DNA of 64,000 nucleotides from Streptomyces sp. NBC_00377 (GTDB lineage Bacteria > Actinomycetota > Actinomycetes > Streptomycetales > Streptomycetaceae): contig NZ_CP107958.1 of NCBI RefSeq assembly GCF_036075115.1, positions 5,828,001 through 5,892,000 of the forward strand, read 5' to 3'. Below, in pieces: positions 52,595 to 60,159 of this stretch. How positions within the stretch are numbered: position 1 is the stretch's first letter; each line of letters starts with the position of its first letter. A model generated the notes under the pieces. The model had not been told where the DNA came from. It ran no database searches and saw nothing but the letters and a program-made list of their open reading frames with translations. The position numbers and the translations under genes are program-made.

Positions 52595-53730
52595 GCTTCG
52601 GCTTCCTCTCGGTCGGATACGTGCAGCCATGCGGGCGGCCCGGGCAGGTCGCCCCGGAGCGCCCGGCCCAGGACCGCCGGATCCGCAGCCGAGGCGGGGG
52701 TGGTCCGGGTGGCGGTGGCGCTGTCGTCCGTACGGCGCAGTCCGGCCTGGCGGAGCAGGACGCGCATCTCCAGGTTGGCCTCCGTCGGGCGCAGAGTCAC
52801 CCGGAACTCCTCGGCTCCGGCCTCGCGGGCCCGTTCCATCAGCCGGAACAGGAAGGCCGCCGCGGCGCCCCGGCCGGCCACCCGGCAGGAGAGCGCGAGC
52901 AGGGGGACGGACCACGTGGTGGGCGCCGCCGTGCTGTCGGTGCCGTCGGTGTCCTCCGTGCGGTCGACGAGGGCGGCGCCGATGATGCCGTACGCGCCGA
53001 AACGGTCCGTCATACGCGCGGTGTACAGCTCGTACCCGTCCGACGAGGCCAGCTCGCGCAGACGGTCGGGGGTGAGTCCGGAGGAGTTCAGACGGTGGGT
53101 GCGGGCGGCGAGTTCCAGCGCGCGCGGGATCTCGTCGGCGGTGGCCGCACCGACCGTGAGACGCATGTCGCACCAGCGCAGAAACTCCTCGCGCGAGCCC
53201 TGGAAGCGTTCGCCCTCCGCCCGGCGGGTCTCCTCCGTGCGGTAACGGTGCACCCGTTCGCGGGACTCGGGGGTGACCTCCCGGCCCTCGAAAGCGGCCA
53301 GCAGCTCGGGCACGTCCTCGGGCGCGAGGGTGCGCACGCCCGGCAGCAGGGCCTCGACCTCGGCGCGCTCGTAAGGGGAGTCGTCGACCAGGAGGAGGGC
53401 GTCCACCGCGATGCCGAGTTCCTCGGCGATCCTGCGCAGCGACTCGCTCTTGTCCTGCCAGGACACCTGCGGGGCCAGGAAGCGCGCCCGGACCTCGGGC
53501 ACGGCGTCCAGCCGGTCGAGCACCGACGGCGCGCTGCGGCTTGCGATGCTGCTGAGCACTCCGCGGGCCGCCAGCGCGTCGATCGCGGCGAGCGCCGAGG
53601 GGCGGGGCGTGGGCAGGGCGTCGGTGGCCGACTCGACGGCGATCTCGTCCCACAGGGTGCCGTCGAGGTCCCAGACGACGCACTTGACGCCGTCGGGCTC
53701 GAAGCCGTCCGTGCCGTCCGTGCCGCTCAT
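52591..53730 (-). CDS. FkbH-like HAD-IIIC family protein
   Basis: A 379-residue protein with an N-terminal HAD domain (CVVWDLDGTLWDE with the two catalytic Asp residues near 21-23; LLLVDDSPYERAEV near 115) and a C-terminal GNAT-like domain (about 190-345). This is the two-domain layout of FkbH proteins, which dephosphorylate 1,3-bisphosphoglycerate and load glyceryl onto an ACP. The next gene, coupled by GTGA, is an ACP. Whether the loaded group is glyceryl is inferred. The ATG overlaps the upstream gene's stop. Confidence 0.85.
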   Translation of the reverse strand: MSGTDGTDGFEPDGVKCVVWDLDGTLWDEIAVESATDALPTPRPSALAAIDALAARGVLSSIASRSAPSVLDRLDAVPEVRARFLAPQVSWQDKSESLRRIAEELGIAVDALLLVDDSPYERAEVEALLPGVRTLAPEDVPELLAAFEGREVTPESRERVHRYRTEETRRAEGERFQGSREEFLRWCDMRLTVGAATADEIPRALELAARTHRLNSSGLTPDRLRELASSDGYELYTARMTDRFGAYGIIGAALVDRTEDTDGTDSTAAPTTWSVPLLALSCRVAGRGAAAAFLFRLMERAREAGAEEFRVTLRPTEANLEMRVLLRQAGLRRTDDSATATRTTPASAADPAVLGRALRGDLPGPPAWLHVSDREEAEA

Positions 53731-55634
53731 CGGGCGCTGTCCCCTTCCGGGAGGAACAGCTTCATCGACAGGCTGGTCGGATCGAAGCCGAACTTGCGGT
53801 ACACCGTGCGCATCGGGACGTTGCCCACGTGCACCCGGCCCACGACCTCCGTGATGCCGTTGGCCAGGCAGAACTCCAGGCCGGCGGTGAGGAGGAGTTC
53901 GGCGATGTCGCTGCGGCTGTCCACCGGGGACACCGCCAGCGAGCGGAAGTTGGCGTAACGGTCGCCGGTCATCGCGTTCTGGTTGATGCTCACCCAGCAC
54001 CAGCCGACGGGTTCCCCGCCCGGAGCGTCGGCGACGATCATGCCCTCCTTCGACTTCTCCATGGCACGGCCGAGGCGGGACGCCCACCGCGCGGGATCGT
54101 CGATGGCGTCCTCACCGAAGGAGACACGGGCGATCTCGGCCTCGAAGCGCCCGATGGCCGGGAGATCGCGCTCGTCGGCCCCTCGGGTGACGTAAGGCCG
54201 GGCGCGTTCGGCGAGGGCGGCGAGGTCGTCGGCGGTCGGTGGACGCCAGCCGTGGGCGCGTCCTGCGGGAGCGCCCGCCGCCGGGGCCGGGGCGAGGACG
54301 GCGGTCGTGGCCGCGGCCCGGCTCCCGGCGGGGGGCGGAGCCTGCCCACCCGGGGCCGGGACTTGCCCACCCGGGGCCGGGGCCTGCTGCTCCGGGGCCT
54401 GCTCGGGTGGGGTGGCCGGCTGTGCGACCGGGGGTGCCGGATCCTCCGCCGGGACCAGGCGGCCAGGGCGGAACGGGCCCTTGCCGCAGCTCGGACAGCC
54501 GTCCGCCCGCAGAGCGGCGACCGAGGTCCAGCGCGCACCGGGCCCCACGCGGAGCCGGGCGTCGCACGCCACGCACGTGTACTCGCGCTGCCGCGTGCGC
54601 TTGTCGCCGGTGTAGAGGGGGCCGCTGAACTCGCCCTCCTGGGAGGGGGCCGTCGAGGTGGTGGTGAGCAGGTGCTGGAAGAAGCCGACACCGCCGAGGA
54701 TGCCGCTGCCCTCGTACTCGTTGAAGTTGCGGATGTACCCGTTGGTCACCAGACCGAGCCCCATGATCTCCCGCTGCACCTCCAGCATCTCGTCCGGGCT
54801 CTTGCCGCCGAAGGAGAAGAAGACGCTGTGCGCGGGGCCGGGCCGCAGGCCCTCCACGGCACGGGAGAGGAAGAGACGGGCCCCTTCCGCGGTGTAAGGC
54901 GGGTCGGTCATGGCCACGTCGTGCCGCTCGTGCAGCTCGGCGGGCAGCGGGAGGCGCAGGTCGTGCCGGACGGTCTCCACGCGCGTGCCCAGACCGGCCG
55001 ACACCTTCTGGATGTAGTCGAGGATGTCCGGGGAGATGTCCACGACGGTCACCCGCTCGACGATCGGACCACCGAGCACGTCACCCACCACGGCGACGGC
55101 GAGGGACACCAGGTCGTCATCACCGATCAGCAGCAGCGAACCGCCCGGCAGCGCGCCCGCCGCGAGCAGCGCGAGCACCCGGCGGACCTTGGTCTCGGCC
55201 GTACAGTGCGACTGGTCGATCGCCATGTCGGCGGCGGGACCCGACTCCATGAGGGCGCGCAGCCGGCGTACGGCCTCGTCCAGGACGTCGGGGATCACGA
55301 GCTCGCGCCCGTCGCAGGTGCCGCAGGTCGCGTCCAGGGAGAGGTCCATGCCGAGCTCGGCGACGAGCTCGAGACCCGCCTCGGTCAGCCGGGACGGGCG
55401 CTGCGTCGTGACGAACCCCCGCCGGCGCAGTTCGTTCCCCAGGGCGGCCACGATCGGGACGGGCAGGCCGGTCGCGCGGCTGAGGTCCTTCGTGGAGGCG
55501 GGCGCCAGCCGGCGCAGGGCACGCAGGACGGACCGGACTCCGGGCGGGCCCTCCTGGAGCCGGACGGCTTCCGCGACTTCCGTGAGCACGGAATCCGCAG
55601 GGGTGCTCCGAGGGTGCCGACGCGCGTTCGTCAC
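53727..55634 (-). CDS. BpsA-like branched-chain polyamine synthase fused to a GNAT acetyltransferase domain
   Basis: A 635-residue fusion. An N-terminal winged helix (about 20-85) is followed by a BpsA-like aminopropyltransferase domain with LLLIGDDDLVSLAVAV and MTDPPYTAEGARLF, the motifs that bind decarboxylated AdoMet. Next come a zinc ribbon (CVACD...CPSCGKG) near 345-380, a Pro/Gln/Gly-rich linker, and a GNAT domain (about 485-620: GWCWVSINQNAM, RSLAVSPVDS, VHVGNVPMRTVYRKFGFDP). BpsA adds two aminopropyl groups to spermidine. I chose GTG 55634, with GGAG seven nt upstream. It is divergent from a SpeD-like gene and heads the HAD-ACP operon. The GNAT part suggests acylation of the polyamine. 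Confidence 0.85.
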   Translation of the reverse strand: MTNARRHPRSTPADSVLTEVAEAVRLQEGPPGVRSVLRALRRLAPASTKDLSRATGLPVPIVAALGNELRRRGFVTTQRPSRLTEAGLELVAELGMDLSLDATCGTCDGRELVIPDVLDEAVRRLRALMESGPAADMAIDQSHCTAETKVRRVLALLAAGALPGGSLLLIGDDDLVSLAVAVVGDVLGGPIVERVTVVDISPDILDYIQKVSAGLGTRVETVRHDLRLPLPAELHERHDVAMTDPPYTAEGARLFLSRAVEGLRPGPAHSVFFSFGGKSPDEMLEVQREIMGLGLVTNGYIRNFNEYEGSGILGGVGFFQHLLTTTSTAPSQEGEFSGPLYTGDKRTRQREYTCVACDARLRVGPGARWTSVAALRADGCPSCGKGPFRPGRLVPAEDPAPPVAQPATPPEQAPEQQAPAPGGQVPAPGGQAPPPAGSRAAATTAVLAPAPAAGAPAGRAHGWRPPTADDLAALAERARPYVTRGADERDLPAIGRFEAEIARVSFGEDAIDDPARWASRLGRAMEKSKEGMIVADAPGGEPVGWCWVSINQNAMTGDRYANFRSLAVSPVDSRSDIAELLLTAGLEFCLANGITEVVGRVHVGNVPMRTVYRKFGFDPTSLSMKLFLPEGDSAR

Positions 55635-56199
55635 AATGCTGCTCCAGGCAAGCTGATTGGTGGATTCCGGGACTATCGAGTATACGGGCTGGTGAGCAGG
55701 CACCCGGCCGCGCTCACAGGACGGGGGAACAGGTGGAACGGGAAAGGCGAATGCACGGGAAGGAACGCAGGTTTTCCGCGTGCGACGGAAACGGATTTCT
55801 CTTCTGATCTCCGTTGCGCCGACTGTTCCCGAATATGCTTCACCGTGCACTTTCACCGCGGCTGGGACTCACCCTTCCTCCGCACCTCCGGATGTCTCTC
55901 CGTCTGCGTCTTCGGCTGTACCGCTGCTTTTCCTTGAATGTGGCTCCGGCTGTTTTTTCGGCGTGCCGTACCGGGTGCTTCTCCGAAAGGGCCGGGATGG
56001 GTTTTCGGCCGAATCCTCCGGACCCCCTGCCACCCCCTTGACGCGGTGCACGCGCGAGCCCTGGAGCGCCCCGGATGCTACGCTGGGCACCACCGAGCGC
56101 CGCAAACCGGCCTCGCAACCTTCCCCTTTGGCCGCGCGGACCAGCGCAGATCTATGTGAAAGGAGACGGGGGCAGCGGTTCGTCACCCCCGGTTTCCCC
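55635..56199. other. Divergent regulatory region between the bpsA-GNAT and speD-like genes
   Basis: The 565-bp interval has lower GC and no supported gene. TGCTACGCT (56076-56084) is an extended -10-like sequence reading towards the speD-like gene. The frame open upstream of that gene (from 55780) has no codon bias. The leader contains a Met-stop pair (ATGTGA at 56154-56159) and a hairpin described separately. Confidence 0.5.
56160..56199 (+). promoter_or_regulatory. SD sequence and spacer hairpin before the speD-like gene
   Basis: AAAGGAG ends at 56165, 34 nt before the ATG, too far to work directly. Between them CGGGGG (56167-56172) can pair with CCCCCG (56186-56191). When folded, the unpaired distance from SD to ATG is about 9 nt, a normal spacing. 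Translation may therefore depend on this hairpin. Confidence 0.5.
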
Positions 56200-56580
56200 A
56201 TGACCAACTCCGCCAACCTCGCCACCGAGGGTATAAACGTCGACGATCTGTGCTCTTATGCCGTCGATGTGTGGGTGAGCGACCACAGCATCCTGACCGA
56301 CGAGGAGCGCCTCCTCAAGGTGCTGCGCACGGCCGCCGAAAAGGGAAACGCCACGGTTCTCGGTGAGGCATCCCACGTTTTCCCGAACGGTGCCGTCACC
56401 GCGATTCTCCTGCTTTCCGCTTCACACCTGAGCATTCACACCTGGCCCGAATTCAGCCTGGCCAACGTCGACCTGCTCGCCTACGGCCGGCTGAACGGCG
56501 AGCGAATGATGCAGAGCGTGGAGCTCGGTCTTTCGCCGACGCGGATCAACGTGACGCGCATGCTGCGCGCGGTTCACTGA
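56200..56580 (+). CDS. SpeD-like pyruvoyl decarboxylase homologue with altered active site
   Basis: A 126-residue protein of the bacterial AdoMet decarboxylase (SpeD) family, which makes the aminopropyl donor for polyamines. The self-cleavage region is LSASHLSIHTWPE, with Ser75 as the pyruvoyl precursor and His80 conserved. Two usual residues differ: the Glu before the serine is Ala74, and the Cys about 20 residues later, in the VDxxxCG motif, is Tyr95 (ANVDLLAYG). Activity on AdoMet is therefore doubtful; some SpeD homologues decarboxylate arginine or ornithine instead. It is divergent from the BpsA-GNAT gene. No nearer in-frame start exists. Confidence 0.82.
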   Translation: MTNSANLATEGINVDDLCSYAVDVWVSDHSILTDEERLLKVLRTAAEKGNATVLGEASHVFPNGAVTAILLLSASHLSIHTWPEFSLANVDLLAYGRLNGERMMQSVELGLSPTRINVTRMLRAVH

Positions 56581-56662
56581 GCGTTCACTGAGAGACCCTC
56601 ACTGAACGGCTCTCACCGAGCGGTTCACCGACCCGATTTCCCGACCTGCCGCACGGAAGGTT

Positions 56663-57382
56663 TCACAACCACCCCGACAGCGACTCGACGAAAGCGTCGA
56701 ACCGGTCCCGGTGGATCGCGTGCGGTGCGTCGGGCACCGTACGCACCTCGAAACCGCGTCGCACCAACTCCGCCCGCATCTGCGCGCTGACGAGCATGCT
56801 CGGGTCCGAGGTCTGGACGAGAGACGGCACCACGGCCTTCTCGGGCGTGTGGTCGATGTGCCGGTGGGAGGAGAGCGCGAGAGCCGTGTTCTCGTCCCAG
56901 CGGTCGAGGGCCTGCTGCTCGGCCTCGGTCCGCGCGTCGGGGAGCTCGGCGGCCGGTTCCCCGTTCCGCTGCCGGCGGGCGAGCGCGGTCAGGGCGCGGG
57001 AGGAACGCTTGAACAGGGCGAAGAGGGCCGGGTCCATGGACCCGTGGGCCCCGGCCAGTTGCCAGGCCGGCTCCGAGTAGACGGCGCGGGCCGGTCGCAG
57101 TTCCGCCACCGCGAGCGCCAGGGCCAGCGCGCCCAGCGAATGGCCCAGCGCCACTTCCGGGGCATGCGGCACCGTATGGAGGAGATCCTCCGCGAAAAGC
57201 CGGGGTTCGTACGGCCCGCGAGCGCTGGCGCCGTGCCCGCGCAGGTCCACAGCGAGGACGCGGTAGCCCCGTCCGGTCAGGACCGGGACCAGCTCGTGCC
57301 AGGTGCGGTGGTCGGACATCATGCCGTGGACGAGGACGGCGACGCGCTCGCCCGTTCCCCACTCCTGCGTGTGCAGTCGCAT
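56663..57382 (-). CDS. Alpha/beta hydrolase
   Basis: A 239-residue alpha/beta hydrolase with HGMMSDHRTW (oxyanion region), VDLRGHGAS, nucleophile elbow GHSLGA and a C-terminal His in PHAIHRDRFD. I chose the ATG at 57382 with GAGGAAG seven nt upstream; the longer frame runs into a MITE. It is convergent to the SpeD-like gene. Given the nearby ACP and phosphopantetheinyl transferase, a thioesterase or amide-hydrolase role is possible but unproven. Confidence 0.85.
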   Translation of the reverse strand: MRLHTQEWGTGERVAVLVHGMMSDHRTWHELVPVLTGRGYRVLAVDLRGHGASARGPYEPRLFAEDLLHTVPHAPEVALGHSLGALALALAVAELRPARAVYSEPAWQLAGAHGSMDPALFALFKRSSRALTALARRQRNGEPAAELPDARTEAEQQALDRWDENTALALSSHRHIDHTPEKAVVPSLVQTSDPSMLVSAQMRAELVRRGFEVRTVPDAPHAIHRDRFDAFVESLSGWL

Positions 57383-57421
57383 GCGGCTGCTTCCTCGTGT
57401 GGTGTGGTGGGAGCAGGAGTC

Positions 57422-57615
57422 TAAGGCGTGTCTGACAATTCCCGCCGGGCGCGCGGCGTCCGGCACGGCACTCCCCCAGCCTTCGGCCGGGGGTGCCCCC
57501 ACGTCGCGTTGTCGCATCACCCGAGTACATCCAGTACGCGGGCGATGCTCCGCCTTGCGATGCACCGCACCGGACGCCGCGCGCTGATCCGACGCGAATT
57601 GTCAGACACGCCCTA
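57422..57615. mobile_element. 194-bp MITE with TA-flanked inverted repeats
   Basis: The left end TAAGGCGTGTCTGACAATTC and the right end, read inward, TAGGGCGTGTCTGACAATTC match at 19 of 20 positions. Similarity resumes inside (GCGCGCGGCGTCCGG on both arms). TA at each end fits IS630/Tc1-mariner-type insertion. An internal hairpin CTCCCCCAGCC-TTC-GGCCGGGGG lies near the left arm. No transposase is encoded. The element lies 36 bp upstream of the phosphopantetheinyl transferase start. Confidence 0.85.
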
Positions 57616-57651
57616 GGACGCGAGCCGATCACCGAACCAGAACGAGGCGCT

Positions 57652-58482
57652 GTGACAGGACACGCGGTGCAGGTGTGGTGGGCCCGCCTGGGTGACGCCC
57701 GCCCGGGCCTGCGGGAACTCCTCGACCCCGTGGAACGTGCCCGCTACGCGTCGACCGCCGACCCGGCCGGCAGGGGACGATTCCTGGTCGGGTGCGCCCT
57801 CGGCCGCCTGGTCCTGGGCGAACTGCTCGGCCTGTCCGCGGCGGACGTCCCCCTGCGGCGCGTGTGCCCGCGCTGCGGCGGCCCGCACGGCAAGCCCCGC
57901 CTGGACGCACCGCCCGACGGTCCCCCTGGTTCGCACGCTGTCTTCCCTCCGGGTGGCCCTGCGGCCTACGACTTCTCCGTCACCCACAGCGGTGAGCTCA
58001 TCGGTGTCGCCGTCTGCCGGGGCGCGGCGGTGGGCCTCGACGTGGAGGAGTCCCACGCAGGCATGGACGTGGATTCCGCCGCCCGAGTCGCCCTGTCGGA
58101 CACCGAACTGGCCGCGCTGCACGCCCGACCGGCAGACCTGCGGCAGCCCGCGTTCCTGCGCACCTGGACGCGTAAGGAGGCGGTCCTGAAAGCGCTCGGC
58201 GTGGGCCTGGGAGCGCCGCTGCGCGAGCTGGAGATGTCGGACCCCGACCGGCCGCCGACCGTACTCGCCTGGCCTGACCGACTCACCGCACGGCCCCGCA
58301 CGGCCATGGCGGACCTGACCGTCGACGGCGTGCACCCCGGGGCGGTCGCGGTCGCGGTGACGGCTGGGGCGCCGGGTACGGGACCGGTGCCGGGGCCGGT
58401 GCCGGTCGTGGAGGGGGACGAGGCCGGACTGCGGGTCACGGTGCTCGACGGCTCGGGCGTGCTGGCCGCGTACCACGGGTGA
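57652..58482 (+). CDS. Sfp-type 4'-phosphopantetheinyl transferase
   Basis: A 276-residue enzyme that attaches the 4'-phosphopantetheine arm to carrier proteins. Motifs: CPRCGGPHGKPRL, FSVTHSGELIGVAV, the Mg site VGLDVEE and WTRKEAVLKALGVGL. I chose GTG 57652 (GAGG four nt upstream); earlier starts in the frame fall inside the MITE. A C-terminal extension after about residue 240 is Pro/Gly/Val-rich. The ACP at 52.3 kb is a natural substrate candidate. Confidence 0.9.
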   Translation: MTGHAVQVWWARLGDARPGLRELLDPVERARYASTADPAGRGRFLVGCALGRLVLGELLGLSAADVPLRRVCPRCGGPHGKPRLDAPPDGPPGSHAVFPPGGPAAYDFSVTHSGELIGVAVCRGAAVGLDVEESHAGMDVDSAARVALSDTELAALHARPADLRQPAFLRTWTRKEAVLKALGVGLGAPLRELEMSDPDRPPTVLAWPDRLTARPRTAMADLTVDGVHPGAVAVAVTAGAPGTGPVPGPVPVVEGDEAGLRVTVLDGSGVLAAYHG

Positions 58483-58803
58483 CTGCTCCGGTGCCGGTTC
58501 TGGCGTCCGACGTCCGACATGGTCGGGAACCGGTCGGATCGTCCTTCCGTGTGATCATCGACGCAAAGCTCTTACAAACCTGGCACACAGTGGGTCGCTG
58601 CCGGCGGAGGTGGTGTGTGAGGGTGGGCAGAATGCACTGTCGGCCGACCGCTGTGCGCCGTCGGTGCTCCGTTGGTGCGGCTCGGCGGGCCTGATCGGCC
58701 CGTCGGGAACGGTGCACAGAAAAAACACAGGCATCGTCTACAACGTCTCGGGCGGTCGGGGTGTCAAGCACTCGACACAAAGAGCCAGGGAGGGAGCCGC
58801 CGT
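58483..58803. other. Intergenic region upstream of the acyltransferase leader ORF
   Basis: No gene is supported. An inverted repeat GTGTC-N8-GACAC (58761-58778) lies just before the leader ORF ribosome site and could be an operator. The sequence around 58560-58600 and 58720-58745 is AT-richer than average. Confidence 0.4.
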
Positions 58804-58875
58804 ATGCGGTGCATGGTGAGACGTCAGGACCTTGATCACGGATCTTGGGCGACGTGGGAGTCCCCTTGCTCGTGA
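58804..58875 (+). CDS. 23-codon leader ORF coupled to the acyltransferase gene
   Basis: ATG 58804 has a strong ribosome site (GGGAGGGAG, seven nt spacing) and runs 23 codons (starts MRCMVRRQD). Its TGA overlaps the acyltransferase GTG as GTGA. The arrangement suggests translational coupling or a leader peptide; the peptide itself matches nothing I know. Confidence 0.45.
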   Translation: MRCMVRRQDLDHGSWATWESPCS

Positions 58876-59990
58876 ACGACTCACCGACGTTGACCCTGCC
58901 TCGCGTGCGACCGGAGCCGGCACCCACCGTGGTGCGCCGGCGCGGCGGCCGGATAGCCGCACTGGACGGCATGCGCCTGCTGGCGGCGTTGATGGTGGTG
59001 GCGTACCACTACATGGCGCTCTACGGCGGCTGGACGACCCGCGGGGAAGCGCATTTTCCCGGCGCGTTCCCCTACACCGCCTATGGCTGGCTGGGCGTGC
59101 CGTTATTCTTCCTGATCAGCGGCTTCGTCATCTGTATGAGCTGCTGGGGCAGGTCCCTGGAGTCCTTCTTCGTCTCCCGGGTGGTCCGGCTGTACCCCGC
59201 GTACTGGTTCGCCGTCCTGGCCACCACCGTCGTGGTGCTGCTCGTGCCGGGTGGTCAGGATCCGCTGCCCGTCGCCGATGTGCTGACCAACCTGACGATG
59301 CTTCAGGAGCCGCTCGGGGTCGGCAAGGTCGACGGGGTGTACTGGACGCTCTACGCCGAACTGCGCTTCTACCTCCTGTTCGCGGCGATGGCCTGGTGGG
59401 GCCTGACGTACCGTCGTGTGCTGGCCTTCTGCTGCGTCTGGGCCGCGGCGGGCATGCTGCTGGCGAAGTCCGAGGATTCGGTGCTCTATGCGCTGCTCAT
59501 GCCGAACTACTGCTGGTACTTCATCGCCGGAATGGCCTTCTTCCTGATGTACCGGTTCCGGCCGAACCTGATGCTCACCGGGGTGGTGTTGCTGTGCTTC
59601 GGAGCATCCCTGCCCTTCGCCCACGACACCTGGAGCCGGACCCGCGGCTACTTCCACCAGAGCATCCACTTCTGGCCGGTCGTCGCCGTACTCGCCGTCT
59701 GCTTCGGGGCGATGGCCCTGGTGGCGAGCGGCAAACTGAACTGGATCCAGTGGCGCTGGCTCCCGTACGCCGGGGCGGTCACCTATCCGCTCTATCTCAT
59801 GCACCAGTACATGGGCTGGGAGCTCATCAGAGCCCTGGGGGACCGGCTGTCGCCGTACCAGGTGCTCGGGCTGATGATCAGCGGCATGCTGGTGGCGTCA
59901 TGGCTGGTACACCGGCTGATCGAACGTCCGGTGAGCCGCCTGCTCCGCCGGAGACTCTCCACGGCACTGTTCCGCCCGGAACCCCGCTGA
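58872..59990 (+). CDS. Acyltransferase-3 family membrane protein
   Basis: A 372-residue protein with about ten transmembrane helices. The N-terminal LDGMRLLAALMVVAYHYMAL contains the family Arg and catalytic His; LGVPLFFLISGFVI and FFVSRVVRLYPAYW follow, as in OafA-type acyltransferases. It transfers acyl groups to sugars or other surface molecules. GTG 58872 overlaps the leader ORF stop; a TTG at 58845 is an alternative. A perfect hairpin lies 135 bp downstream. Confidence 0.88.
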   Translation: MNDSPTLTLPRVRPEPAPTVVRRRGGRIAALDGMRLLAALMVVAYHYMALYGGWTTRGEAHFPGAFPYTAYGWLGVPLFFLISGFVICMSCWGRSLESFFVSRVVRLYPAYWFAVLATTVVVLLVPGGQDPLPVADVLTNLTMLQEPLGVGKVDGVYWTLYAELRFYLLFAAMAWWGLTYRRVLAFCCVWAAAGMLLAKSEDSVLYALLMPNYCWYFIAGMAFFLMYRFRPNLMLTGVVLLCFGASLPFAHDTWSRTRGYFHQSIHFWPVVAVLAVCFGAMALVASGKLNWIQWRWLPYAGAVTYPLYLMHQYMGWELIRALGDRLSPYQVLGLMISGMLVASWLVHRLIERPVSRLLRRRLSTALFRPEPR

Positions 59991-60124
59991 GTCCTCACCG
60001 CGGCGCCCCCGGCACGCCGAACGCTCCCCGGCCCGGAACGCTCCCCGGCCCGGACATCCCGCATTGACGCGCGCCCGACGTGAGTGACAGCCGACCAGTC
60101 GACTAGTCGGCCGGCCGGACAGCT

Positions 60125-60159
60125 CCGGAACCTCCCTCGATCATCGAGGGAGGTTCCGG
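60125..60159. terminator. Hairpin terminator after the acyltransferase gene
   Basis: A 16-bp perfect stem (CCGGAACCTCCCTCGA and complement) with a 3-nt loop. A near-perfect 22-nt palindrome centred on AGTCGACT lies just upstream (60087-60108). Confidence 0.75.

Noticed and set aside
55780..56199. N-terminal extension of the SpeD-like protein
   Set aside because: The upstream in-frame sequence is low-bias and Ser/Pro-rich with no similarity to SpeD; family members begin near the ATG at 56200.
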